Numbered from the stretch's first letter, positions 17,152-25,970 are shown. The stretch: 37,778 nucleotides of DNA from an uncultured Clostridia bacterium (GCA_944390995.1 CALXSA010000009.1:1-37778); one strand, 5' to 3'. A program made the numbers and translations. The notes: a model not told the origin generated them from the letters alone.

Positions 17152-19006
17152 TTAAAGTGATTGTTTTATCTCTTTCTCATAATCTTCATAAATTGAAGTC
17201 ATATCTGATTCTATAACTGTATCTCCTATTGTTTCTAATGCTTTGTCGTTTATATTAGATATCATAACCTCTAGCATTTCATTTTCGCCTTTTGCTATTT
17301 GAGCTATTCTATTTTCTACATCTTGTTTTTCTAATAGTGTTTGAACTACTTCTTTTTCTTTAGGTGTTAAACTAAATGTAAATTTCTTAAAAACATTGTC
17401 TTCCTTAGTATTTTGCTGTTCTGCTTCATTTTTTAATTGTATGATTGCTATTCCTTTTGTCTCTAGGTCATTGTATTCTGATGTTTCTTTTCCTTGTTGT
17501 ATATTACTTGCTATTTCTTTATAAGTTTGTTCATTTTTATAAAAAATTTTTATTTTTTCTTCTGCATTTTGATTTACATTCTCATTTGTTTTATCTGCCT
17601 GCTCCGCATTACTTTTCTGATTATTCATATCATTTTTTCTGCTTTCTATTATTGCACTATCTTCATTTTCTTCCACTATAAGTGCTCTTTGTATCTCTTC
17701 CGACTTTGCTCTAATCTTTGCAAACTTATCTTGGTTAAATACTACTTCTACTTTTTCTTCTTGTTCAAATTCATTTTGTCCATTTTTAGGTTTTCTAAAT
17801 ACCATTTTAGGAATTTTATTACTATGCAAAAATCCCATAGTTTCTGATTCAATAATTGGTCCTATTTCAATTTTATATATCTTATGTATAAGCGCTCTCT
17901 TTTTGGCTGAACAATAATATTCATCTATATCTTTTAATATTTCTTTTTTGTCTGGTAATTTTAATTTTCTATATCCTAAGTATTCTCTTATATAGCACTC
18001 CATTGTTTTTAAGATATATCCAATTATATTTTTGTATTCTCTTTGTGCTGAATATCTAGTTCTACTCCATTGCCCATTTTTTCGTTCATATTTTTCAATG
18101 CCTTCAACTATAATAGTTTTGTCTGGTTTTTCTTCCTCTCCATAAACATTATAGTCCATGAGAGGTCTCCACCAATACTCTGTCATATTTTTATGTATTA
18201 ATAACTCTGGCAATGAAATATCCCTAACTTCAAATTCTTTATGAATTCTAGTAAATACTTTTTCTATACACTGATTTAGCAAATATCCATATTGAGTTTC
18301 TAGTAATTTGCTATTCACAATTTTATATGTAGAAATATCACTCAAAAAATTCATTTTGTCTGAATATATTCCTTTAATAATTCCTTTTAATTTTTCGGCT
18401 TGTATTCCAGTTTTAATAGGAAATTCTTTTGTAATCTCAGTATACGGAGCTTTAAAATCATTAATTATATAAAATTCTTTAATTACATCTGGCATTATTC
18501 TATCCATTTGCAATGTACATTGTCTATATTCTTTCCAAAACACAATTAACTTTTTTATTGCATCATTTTCATCTTTGCAACCAATTTTGTTAACCAATTC
18601 ATTTATATATATTTGCTCATAATTCCAACCTATTAGTTCATATATTCCGTTTCCTTATTTTCGTTCTCCATGAAAAATATGTTCTGAAATCTGTAAATGA
18701 AAAATCAGAATATGTATTATCTGTTCTATATGGATTATAGCTACTTCTATATTTATTACTTGTCTCATATGTGTCTTCAAAATTTTCCATATATTCAGCT
18801 TGCTTATAAAAAATCTGGTTGTTATACATACTCCAATAATTCTTTTCTTCAATCTGTTGGAACTTTTTGTAAACCTTTCTGATATCAGACACATTTCTAT
18901 CTAAAGGAGTTATCTTTTCCGCTTGATATGCTCTTTTCACGTTTTCTTCTCCATATATTATATATTGTGCTAATTCATTTAAAACTTTATTCAATTCACT
19001 TTTCAT
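17152..19006 (-). CDS. TerB_N/TerB_C-domain protein, read through a +1 shift at CGG
   Basis: Joined across one +1 shift this is a 617-residue protein. The first 119 residues end TYFSWRTKIRK, then CGG at 18647-18649; the zero frame stops three codons later. In the +1 frame the text continues IYELIGWNYEQIYINELVNK, which completes the TerB_N domain (typically YF.WRTK.R.G.Y...). The middle is basic and helical; residues ~430-480 are low-complexity and Asn/Gln/Glu-rich; the end (FSLTPKEKEVVQTLLEKQD onward) fits TerB_C. Such proteins were described from comparative genomics beside DUF2791 ATPases and helicases in predicted nucleic-acid-processing systems. A strong promoter starts this operon. Confidence 0.82.
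18643..18649 (-). other. +1 frameshift site at CGG (terB-like gene)
   Basis: Coding strand: AAA-CGG-A-ATA. CGG occupies 18647-18649; the new frame resumes at ATA (18643-18645). Skipping C gives Lys-Gly-Ile-Tyr, which fits the R.G.Y pattern I recall for TerB_N better than Lys-Arg-Ile-Tyr. Confidence 0.85.
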
Positions 19007-19038
19007 TGTTTACTTCCTTTTTAAAAAAGTTCCTATTA

Positions 19039-19067
19039 ATTATACCATACATCAAGTACTTTAGCAA
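19039..19067 (-). promoter_or_regulatory. Promoter of the TerB-BrxD-helicase-SIR2 operon
   Basis: On the minus strand there is a -35 TTGCTA (19062-19067), a 17-bp spacer and a perfect -10 TATAAT (19039-19044). Transcription would start near 19032, with AAGGAAG as ribosome binding site before the ATG at 19006. Confidence 0.8.
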
Positions 19068-19116
19068 GGCATTTGCGAAAATTTGTTCTTTTATCCTGCT
19101 CCAAAAACTCTCCATC

Positions 19117-19150
19117 AAAAAAAGAGGACTCAAATTTCTCAAGTCCCCTC
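19117..19150 (-). terminator. Intrinsic terminator upstream of the island operon
   Basis: On the minus strand the sequence from 19150 to 19124 forms a GAGG...ACTT / GAGTCCTC stem with a two-base bulge, followed by seven Ts (19117-19123). It ends the transcript of the small anchored protein gene and insulates the operon that follows. Confidence 0.8.
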
Positions 19151-19209
19151 CTTAATTTAAAACTACTTTGAATAAACTAAATAGCTCTATATGGCTAACC
19201 CTAAAATAA

Positions 19210-19749
19210 CTATTCAGTCACCAAAGTATATGTAATGCTAGTAATAATATCGTTTTCAACTAAAAATTCTAGCTCTACATTTCCACTCGTATAAACATAT
19301 TGGCTCTCATTTTGCACATAATTCTCGCCATATGCATTAGTCATTGCAGAAATATCATCAGCTATCTTAACGCCCTCTGGTGTAGCAATTTGGTCATCTA
19401 TAAAGTAAACTGAGTATACTTTTTCTTGGTCACCATCTTGGTATGTAGTCACCTCAAAAGAACCATAGTTATATACCTTATCTGTACCTTCAAAAGCGCA
19501 GCTTGGTATTTCTGAAAATTGTTGTGGTTCTCCAAAATCAGCCTGTGTAAACACTGCGTCTGGTGTTAAGTCTTTTCCTTCAAACTCCACTTTATATGAA
19601 CTCTCTGAAGCCTCAGCTTGTCCTTCTGTAGTTGATGTATTAGCCTCTTTCGCTGATGTAGGTTTTTCTCCTCCATTTACAAACACAACCACAGCTATTA
19701 TTGTAGCTATTATTACTAATATAACTATTACAAGACCTGCCTTTTTCAT
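19210..19749 (-). CDS. Small membrane-anchored extracytoplasmic protein, unknown
   Basis: This 179-residue protein has one N-terminal hydrophobic helix (residues 4-24) after MKKAG, a Ser/Thr/Glu-rich linker (~28-50) and a compact extracytoplasmic domain with many aromatic and acidic residues. There is no lipobox Cys. I do not recognise the domain. AGGAGGG lies well placed before the ATG, and it has its own promoter and terminator, so it is probably a single-gene unit. It lies beside envelope genes, which fits a wall or surface role, but nothing more can be said. Confidence 0.7.
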   Translation of the reverse strand: MKKAGLVIVILVIIATIIAVVVFVNGGEKPTSAKEANTSTTEGQAEASESSYKVEFEGKDLTPDAVFTQADFGEPQQFSEIPSCAFEGTDKVYNYGSFEVTTYQDGDQEKVYSVYFIDDQIATPEGVKIADDISAMTNAYGENYVQNESQYVYTSGNVELEFLVENDIITSITYTLVTE

Positions 19750-19777
19750 GCTTTCCCTCCTATCAAAATTTTAATTA

Positions 19778-19807
19778 ATCATACCACATTATTAACTATT
19801 TTATCAA
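19778..19807 (-). promoter_or_regulatory. Promoter of the small anchored protein gene
   Basis: On the minus strand there is a -35 TTGATA (19802-19807), an 18-bp spacer and a -10 TATGAT (19778-19783) preceded by TGG. Confidence 0.6.
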
Positions 19808-19835
19808 TACCTTATACCAAAAAACATTATTATAT

Positions 19836-19921
19836 AGTTACAGGATAATGGTTTTAAGATTTTCACGCACTAAGAGCAAGGTATATAACGTGTATTTTAT
19901 ATAAACCATTATCCTGTAACT
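19836..19921. repeat. Perfect 19-bp inverted repeat after the SGNH gene
   Basis: AGTTACAGGATAATGGTTT (19836-19854) and its exact complement (19903-19921) enclose a 48-base loop. The repeat begins two bases after the SGNH gene's stop. No T run follows directly on the minus strand, although TTTTTT appears about 15 bases on. It may act as a terminator or message-stabilising stem, or be a small mobile repeat. Confidence 0.7.
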
Positions 19922-19923
19922 TC

Positions 19924-20913
19924 CTACTTTATAAACTCCTTATATTCTGCTAGTTTCTGGTCATAGAGCGCATCTCCTCTATAGTCTGTCAAATTATATT
20001 CTCTAGCAAGAATATCTGCAAAAAAGTCAGATAATTTTGTAGCTCCAGTCAAGTTCAAATGCAAACCTGCATCATATGTATCAACCGAATAATCTATTCC
20101 TATTTCATCTACATAGTTTTTCAAATTATAATAGTCCACTCCATTTTTGTTTGCATATTCTTGAATTTGCTGGTCGTACTCATCATACCAATAAGGATAC
20201 AAGCTAGGCGCTTTTACAAGTACTAATTGTATGCCATTGTCTTTGCATAATTTTGTAATCTTGTCCAAATATTCATAGCAAATGTCTGCAAATTGATAAT
20301 CTGCCAATCTTCTTTGTACTGGCAAGTCGCCTACTGGTTTTATGTTTTTATTTACTAAAAACCCATTAAATGTATTATCTTTTCTTGAGAATAAGTATTC
20401 AAAGTCTTCGCTTGTAAGTTTGTCATATCTTGAATGATACCTCAATATCGGGAATATGTAGTAAAATATATTTTCTTCATCTGTCATGGAAGATTTTATA
20501 ATATCCATTTTTTGTTCCGACCATTTCATGTAGTCGATTGTTAGTCTGTTATATTCTTCACTTACGGGCTCTGAATAGCGCATTGAATTTACATTAAAAA
20601 CTACAACTTTCGGCACTTCATATTTTAGTGTTTCCTCAAGTATTGAATATGACTGCCAAATCAATTGCTGTGATGAGCCTCTAACATATGCTTTTATTCC
20701 TTCTTCTTCATACATTACCATTGGAGAAAAGTTGGCGTACACTTCGCAATCTCCTATAAATATAACTTCATGGTCTTTTGATTCATTGTAGTATTGTGAA
20801 ATCATGCTCCCCTCAACAAGGCTTGTCGCATACTTCGGACTAAGTAGCCTTGTAAAAAACATGAATATTATTACGAATACTAGTATTATTATAATTATTC
20901 TCAGCTTCCTCAT
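19924..20913 (-). CDS. SGNH/DltD-AlgX-like partner of MBOAT acyltransferase
   Basis: This 329-residue protein has an N-terminal signal anchor (~4-22) and an SGNH-hydrolase-like fold: block I is IFIGDCEVYANFSP (~50-63), and the late block is DAGLHLNLTGATKLSDFF with the Asp-x-x-His-type pair. The usual nucleophile Ser of GDS is Cys here (GDC). Such proteins work outside the membrane with an MBOAT protein to pass acyl, often acetyl, groups to a surface polymer, as DltD does for DltB or AlgX/AlgJ for AlgI. It lies 278 bp after the MBOAT gene, separated by a structured repeat, and probably in the same transcript. Confidence 0.75.
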   Translation of the reverse strand: MRKLRIIIIILVFVIIFMFFTRLLSPKYATSLVEGSMISQYYNESKDHEVIFIGDCEVYANFSPMVMYEEEGIKAYVRGSSQQLIWQSYSILEETLKYEVPKVVVFNVNSMRYSEPVSEEYNRLTIDYMKWSEQKMDIIKSSMTDEENIFYYIFPILRYHSRYDKLTSEDFEYLFSRKDNTFNGFLVNKNIKPVGDLPVQRRLADYQFADICYEYLDKITKLCKDNGIQLVLVKAPSLYPYWYDEYDQQIQEYANKNGVDYYNLKNYVDEIGIDYSVDTYDAGLHLNLTGATKLSDFFADILAREYNLTDYRGDALYDQKLAEYKEFIK

Positions 20914-20965
20914 TGTTTATAATCATTCCTTTCAAAATACAATTACGGTTGGTTTGCATACCAAA

Positions 20966-21193
20966 AAGTTGAAAAAGAATTAAATTTGGGCTATTTTTAT
21001 CTTTGCCATACTTGCTGTTTGAAAAAGAATTGTCTTTTTGGCAGGTCTTAACTTTACTCAATACACATCAGTTGAAAAAGAATTAAATTTTGGCTAGGCA
21101 AACAAGCAAGAAAACCGGAGGCGTGCTTTTTGCACGTTGAGGATTTTCGCAGCGCAGTTTAACAACGCCAAAATTGTAATTATTTTTCAACTT
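20966..21193 (-). repeat. Structured ~228-bp repeat element, copy 1
   Basis: Its outer arms AAGTTGAAAAA and TTTTTCAACTT are inverted. Three direct copies of a unit close to TTGAAAAAGAATTAAATTT plus GGCTA start near 20968, 21017 and 21071; a single inverse copy ends the element (about 21167-21193). The centre holds a hairpin-rich GC-richer stretch (AGGCAAACAAGCAAGAAA...CGCAGCGCAG). A second copy lies at 24373-24596 with compensatory changes in stems. On the minus strand the element begins at the MBOAT stop codon. It has no gene. Confidence 0.8.
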
Positions 21194-22451
21194 AAAATTT
21201 ACTGTAAATAAAATTACCAACCTCAAACCCAATTCCATAAATTCCTAAAACAGCCACTATTAAAGCCATAATTCCTATAAACACAGTCTTTGTCTCGAGT
21301 TTGGCGCCATGCAATTTTGGTATTATCTTTTCTTTGTTTCCGTCAAATGCAAACAATGCTATTGTAGACACTCCCAATACTATCCAATCTGCAAGGCTTA
21401 AGCCTAGATTTAGAATGTTTGCTCCTAGGTCGGCATAGTTAAATGTTGTGAATACTGAGCCCATCATTTGCAATGAAAGTATTTGGTCTTGCCATATGAA
21501 AAACGACCATAGAAATGAGATTAATATAAACATTATCGTTCTATTAAATATTTTTGACTTGGTCTTAAATCTATCACCAAACATTACAAAAATGCCATTT
21601 AAAATACCCCAGATTATGTAGTTAAAGCCATGCCATATTCCAGATACAATAAATGTTATAAGCAAATTAATATTTTTTCTTAGAATACCTTTTCTGTTGC
21701 CACCAAGCGGGATGTATATATAGTCTCTTAGCCATGAGCTTAAACTAATATGCCATCTTCTCCAAAATTCTTTGAAGCTTTCTGAATAGTATGGTGAGTC
21801 GAAGTTTTCTTTAAGGTCTATTCCAAGCATTTTTGAAACACCCATTACAATGTCTATTCCTCCACTGAAGTCTGCATATATGTTAATAGAATAGATTAGC
21901 ATTGCAAGTAGGGCATATGCTCCGCTATATTCAGCATTTCCAGAAATTGTTGCAATTAAAATAGCAGCCCTTCCAGCTATTACGAATTTTTTTATAAGAC
22001 CCCAGCACACTCTTAAAAGCCCGTCAAAGAAGTTATTTGCCGTAATCTTCTTTCTGGCGAGCAATGTTTTCTTCATATCATCATATCTGCTAATTGGACC
22101 TATAAACAAGTGAGGTATGTACATTATGAATAACACAAAGTTCCAAAATTTATCTTCTGCTTCGTACTTACCTTTGTATACGTCTACAAGATATGAAATA
22201 ATTTGTAAAGTATAGTATGAAATTCCAAGTGGTGCTATTATTGAAATTTCTGTATACGGCAATACTTTTATGAAAAATAGTAGTGCCGCATTTATTGTGA
22301 TTGTTCCTATTAATATTGCTTTTTTGTATTTTTTGTTTAGAAATTTAGCTGCAAAGAATGTTATTATTATGCTGAAAAAAACATAAAACAAACTCTGCCA
22401 ACCAAAACTCGCATAAATTGCTATACTTGCTATAATTAGTAGTGCATTCAT
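21192..22451 (-). CDS. MBOAT family O-acyltransferase (DltB/AlgI-like)
   Basis: This 419-residue polytopic membrane protein has about ten hydrophobic segments and the MBOAT signatures SYYTLQIISYLVDVYKG, PHLFIGPISRY, EFWRRWHISLSSWLRDYIY, PLGGNRKG and SGIWHGFNYIIWG with the invariant His. It moves an acyl group across the membrane for O-acylation of a surface polymer. GTG at 22499 is possible, but GAGGAAAG before the ATG at 22451 and the hydrophobic start MNALLIIASIAIYASFG favour the shorter form. The downstream SGNH gene is its natural partner. The acceptor polymer cannot be told from the window. Confidence 0.88.
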   Translation of the reverse strand: MNALLIIASIAIYASFGWQSLFYVFFSIIITFFAAKFLNKKYKKAILIGTITINAALLFFIKVLPYTEISIIAPLGISYYTLQIISYLVDVYKGKYEAEDKFWNFVLFIMYIPHLFIGPISRYDDMKKTLLARKKITANNFFDGLLRVCWGLIKKFVIAGRAAILIATISGNAEYSGAYALLAMLIYSINIYADFSGGIDIVMGVSKMLGIDLKENFDSPYYSESFKEFWRRWHISLSSWLRDYIYIPLGGNRKGILRKNINLLITFIVSGIWHGFNYIIWGILNGIFVMFGDRFKTKSKIFNRTIMFILISFLWSFFIWQDQILSLQMMGSVFTTFNYADLGANILNLGLSLADWIVLGVSTIALFAFDGNKEKIIPKLHGAKLETKTVFIGIMALIVAVLGIYGIGFEVGNFIYSKF

Positions 22452-22554
22452 TTTGCATTCTTTCCTCAAGATATTATTTAGGTTTTTAATCGGCAACACC
22501 TATAACCCCATTACCAGATAGAGCATGTATTCTATATGAATACATGTCTCCATC

Positions 22555-24330
22555 TTACTCTGCTTTCGGATACGAACTAGACCACTTTCTACCCTGCATA
22601 GACGAACTAGCTGCCTTTTCTTTATCAGTAGCAGGTCCTAGTAAATGTCCACCTGGAGTAGCATCATAATGTCTCCATTTCCCATTTTGATAAACCAAAT
22701 TCCAATAATGTGTTCCATCTGTAGTATGTATCAACTGATTTTTTATTCCTTTTTTGTTTAATGCTTTTTGTACAAGTACAGCATGTACATAGCAATTTCC
22801 AGAATAGTTAGTTAAACCATACCATACTGGGTCATTGCCGCCCCAGCTATTATCATAGCCTATTTTATTTCTAATTGTAGAAACAATCGATGTCACACTC
22901 TTTCCTGCCAAATTTTTGTTGTAGAATGAATTAAATTTATTGTTAGTATCTTCTTGATTATGATTTACAACAATTTTTCTATTTGCAGTTGTTGTGTTTC
23001 CTTTTTTATCTTTAGCAGTATATTTAATGTAATATGTACCAGCCTTAGACAATTTCACTTTGCTGGTATCTACTGTAAATGTACATGAGCCATCTCTAGC
23101 ATCCACTGCTCTTACTCCACTTTTATAGTTAACACTAGAATTCTTTTCAACACTCATGCTGCTAAGTCCGTAAAATACTGGGCCGTCTGTGTCTTTTCTT
23201 ATTGTGAGAGTAGTTTTCTTCTCTACTTTATTTCCATATTTATCTTCCGCAGTTATTACAATTTCCTGTGAACCTATTTTTGAATAATCAATTTTAGTTA
23301 CCAATTTTGTTGTAACATCATCTGAAGCATCTTTTACAGACGAAATGAAATCCCCCTTGCTTAGGCCGTCTTCGCCTTCATAAATTGTTACTTCTTTTAA
23401 TTTTAGCTCAGGTGCCTTTGTATCTTTTATAATAATTTTTATTGTTTCTGTAGCTCCATCTATTTCAGAAACAAGCTCATATTCGCCTACACCTTTTTTA
23501 TTAATCTTATCAATATCAGATTGCTTTATTGCATCCTTATCTTCTTTATAATTTAACAAAATATCCTTTTTAGTTAATTCATCACCAAGCTCTAATGTAA
23601 CTTCTTTTTTTACTCTAGAGATATTCAAAGTACAAACATTTGATGTCACATTGCCAGAAGCATCTCTTACTTCTACTGTAATTTGATAAGTACCGATTCC
23701 ATCAATCTCAGGTGGATTAACAATACTTGTAGACATCTCTGCCAAATCTGTTTTCGACTTAATAAAGTCATCGGCATTTAACTCATAATCCACATATTTA
23801 TCAACGTCTTGGAACTCTACTACTGGTGCTACTGTATCAACAATGTTTAGCATTGCCTTTTGAGTTACATCTTCATATTTTAGTTCTATTTCATGAGAAC
23901 CTGCCTTTGTATAATCTATTGTAGCAATATCGGTTATAAAACTTGCCTTGCTAGCATCCGTATTTTCTTTTAAGAATTGGTCAATTGTAACTGTTTCTGT
24001 TCCTAGCTCTATAGTCACATCATTAAATTTAGGACTAAACTTAACATAGGCATAACACCCTCCTGCTATTGCAAGAAAAAGAATTAACAAAATAATTGTA
24101 ACTGCCACTTTCTTCCCCGCACCCGACTTTTTACTTTTTACTGTTTCATCATCTTCACTATTTGACTTACTCTTTTTCTTACTCTCAGCTTTTGAATCGC
24201 TAAACCTCTTGCCTCTTTTCGAATGGCCTTCTACACTTTGCTGCTCTGTCTCCACAGTTTCTACTTCTACCTTGGTTTCTTCATTTTCTTTTTTCTCTAA
24301 AATTTCAACCTCTTTCTCGTTCTCATCCAT
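22555..24330 (-). CDS. Membrane-anchored Ig-like repeat protein with transglutaminase-like domain
   Basis: This 591-residue protein has an acidic/basic cytoplasmic N-terminus (1-73), one membrane helix (~75-96), then at least four Ig-like, cell-surface repeat domains with recurring DTxAP/DTKAP, DKYGNK and AGTYYIKYTAKDKKGN motifs, and a C-terminal transglutaminase-like domain. The last has the papain-type triad: Cys in SGNCYVHA, His in GTHYWNLVY and Asp in HYDATPGG. It may cross-link or process wall proteins or peptides; the substrate is unknown. AAGGGGG precedes the ATG. It lies between the second structured repeat and the MBOAT gene, 103 bp before the MBOAT start. Confidence 0.82.
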   Translation of the reverse strand: MDENEKEVEILEKKENEETKVEVETVETEQQSVEGHSKRGKRFSDSKAESKKKSKSNSEDDETVKSKKSGAGKKVAVTIILLILFLAIAGGCYAYVKFSPKFNDVTIELGTETVTIDQFLKENTDASKASFITDIATIDYTKAGSHEIELKYEDVTQKAMLNIVDTVAPVVEFQDVDKYVDYELNADDFIKSKTDLAEMSTSIVNPPEIDGIGTYQITVEVRDASGNVTSNVCTLNISRVKKEVTLELGDELTKKDILLNYKEDKDAIKQSDIDKINKKGVGEYELVSEIDGATETIKIIIKDTKAPELKLKEVTIYEGEDGLSKGDFISSVKDASDDVTTKLVTKIDYSKIGSQEIVITAEDKYGNKVEKKTTLTIRKDTDGPVFYGLSSMSVEKNSSVNYKSGVRAVDARDGSCTFTVDTSKVKLSKAGTYYIKYTAKDKKGNTTTANRKIVVNHNQEDTNNKFNSFYNKNLAGKSVTSIVSTIRNKIGYDNSWGGNDPVWYGLTNYSGNCYVHAVLVQKALNKKGIKNQLIHTTDGTHYWNLVYQNGKWRHYDATPGGHLLGPATDKEKAASSSMQGRKWSSSYPKAE

Positions 24331-24372
24331 CTTTTATTTTCCCCCTTACTACTTTTCCTTGCCACACCCATT

Positions 24373-24596
24373 CTTTGGAAAAGAATTAAATTTTGGCTAT
24401 TTTATTTATGTCATACTTGCTGTTTGAAAAAGAATTGCTTTTTGGCTAGGCGCATTTCTCCCTCTTATTTGATATTTGGAAAAGAATTAAATTTTGGCTA
24501 GGCAAACAAGCAAGAAAGCCGCAGGCGTGCTTGTTGCACGTTGAGGACTTTCGCGGCGCAGTTTAACAACGCCAAAATTGTAATTATTTTCCAAAG
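24373..24596 (-). repeat. Structured ~224-bp repeat element, copy 2
   Basis: This is the second copy of the element at 20966-21193, in the same orientation. Its outer arms are CTTTGGAAAA and TTTTCCAAAG. Direct units start near 24375, 24423 and 24477, and one inverse copy closes the element (about 24570-24596). Where copy 1 has GTTG/CAAC in the end stem, copy 2 has TTGG/CCAA; where copy 1 has GAAAA/TTTTC inside, copy 2 has GAAAG/CTTTC. It begins two bases after the stop of the M15 peptidase gene. Confidence 0.8.
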
Positions 24597-24598
24597 AA

Positions 24599-25828
24599 CT
24601 ATTCTGGGAGTGAGCTAAAGCATAAATTAATCTCATACCTCCCCGTACTATAATTATTTCCAATCTTTTCTCTCGCATCTAGGTCATTAAAATGCCACCA
24701 CTCTGAACACAGTGGAGATAAGCCTGCTTCAACGCAATAGTTTCTAAGTCTTTTGGCTCCATCTGTCATGCCCTTTGCCATTGGAACATCTTTCCATGCT
24801 GTCTTAGAATTACTATCAACTGCATATTGCATACTAATTGCCTTATTGCTAAGTTCATGCATCTCGGTAGGCATTGTTTCTTCTGTATAATCTGTAATGT
24901 TCATATATTTGTATGTCCCACACTTTGCTGCCTCATAATCATTTATTTTAACCAAACTAACATCCATGGCAATTCCTCTTTGATGGTTTGAAAGCACCTG
25001 TGCAATAAACCAGCCCTCGTTCCAGCCGCCACCGTTTATACCATTGTACACAGTTTTATTACTTTTCATTAGCTTGCTCAAATTTTTAGCAACCTTTGAT
25101 TGCGCTTCATATGGTCTAAATGTCTCATATATTTTTAAAGAATAGCCATCTGCCTTTGCAAGCTCTTGCGCCTTCATTATTTTTTTTGCCATATCATACA
25201 TTACCGGCATCATATATTGTTCTTTTGATAATCTTTTATTATACGATTTATTATTATATAGCTGCTTTCCTGTAACATTTGGAATAGCTATCTCAGAAGA
25301 CCTAAAAAGCGAACTGTAGCTATTTGTATCATCATAAACAATTGATGGAATAATATCTGGAAGATTTACCATACAACAAGTCGAGTTGATGTATCCAGTC
25401 TTTCCATTAGCACTTATTTTAAGCCATTCGCCTTCTTCTGAAAGAATTTTAAAACCTTGTCCAGGACTTAATTTTGTAACTATGCTTGAATTTGAACTTG
25501 CCTTTGCTCGAATATTCGCGTTAATTGACGCATAGCCTGTCGCACCATTTAACGGAAGCTCAAAATACAAATCTTCATATTCTGGAATATATCTATTATC
25601 AACTTCCTTAAGGTCTACATATTCCTTAGATGTTTCTACCGCACTAGAAGCTTCTCCTACCTCTGAATTTTTGCCAACAGATTGAGGCATTTCGCCATTT
25701 TCATCTGCTAGAGTAGTTGTTGTATTATTAGAATTAGTCACTACACAGACCACACCAATACCAATCAGTCCAATTACTATTAAAATTGACAAAACTATCG
25801 CTATTACCTTTAATTTTTTATAGCTCAT
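24599..25828 (-). CDS. M15-family D-Ala-D-Ala peptidase with SH3 domain
   Basis: This 409-residue protein has a membrane anchor (~8-30), an SH3b domain (~98-148, INANIRAKASSNSSIVTKLS) and an M15 zinc peptidase domain. Zinc-binding motifs are SNHQRGIAMDVSL (His and Asp) and EWWHF (Glu and His); RPYEAQSKV is the Arg-containing substrate motif of VanX/VanY enzymes. It would trim D-Ala-D-Ala ends of wall peptides outside the cell. The M15D/VanX-like motif spacing suggests a dipeptidase, but the anchor and SH3 domain favour wall substrates; vancomycin resistance should not be inferred. It has a promoter at 25895-25923 and heads the envelope gene run. Confidence 0.83.
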   Translation of the reverse strand: MSYKKLKVIAIVLSILIVIGLIGIGVVCVVTNSNNTTTTLADENGEMPQSVGKNSEVGEASSAVETSKEYVDLKEVDNRYIPEYEDLYFELPLNGATGYASINANIRAKASSNSSIVTKLSPGQGFKILSEEGEWLKISANGKTGYINSTCCMVNLPDIIPSIVYDDTNSYSSLFRSSEIAIPNVTGKQLYNNKSYNKRLSKEQYMMPVMYDMAKKIMKAQELAKADGYSLKIYETFRPYEAQSKVAKNLSKLMKSNKTVYNGINGGGWNEGWFIAQVLSNHQRGIAMDVSLVKINDYEAAKCGTYKYMNITDYTEETMPTEMHELSNKAISMQYAVDSNSKTAWKDVPMAKGMTDGAKRLRNYCVEAGLSPLCSEWWHFNDLDAREKIGNNYSTGRYEINLCFSSLPE

Positions 25829-25894
25829 GTTTCCTACTTTCCCCTTTTTTAATTATTTTAAAGTAACATGTTTTCATTCCTTATCCTCGCAACA

Positions 25895-25923
25895 ATTATA
25901 CTATTATTTCTACGGAAATACAA
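25895..25923 (-). promoter_or_regulatory. Promoter of the M15 peptidase gene
   Basis: On the minus strand there is TTGTAT (25918-25923), a 17-bp spacer and a perfect -10 TATAAT (25895-25900). Confidence 0.65.
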
Positions 25924-25970
25924 GGTTTAAATAAGATTTAATACAACATAGGTTACAAGATGTTACTGCC

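Noticed and set aside
18655..18894. 79-codon minus-strand open frame in the terB-like region
   Set aside because: It is an alternative-frame shadow of the terB N-terminal coding sequence, which reads as a TerB_N domain in another frame.
15694..19006. Decay of the island operon into pseudogenes
   Set aside because: Two frameshifts in one operon suggested loss of function, but there are no stops or deletions elsewhere, the helicase and SIR2 genes are intact, and both breaks obey the same CGG rule as comEC outside the island.
24599..25828. Vancomycin resistance gene vanX/vanY
   Set aside because: The M15 motifs match, but the anchor, the SH3 domain and the absence of vanH/vanA or a VanRS pair point to ordinary wall metabolism.
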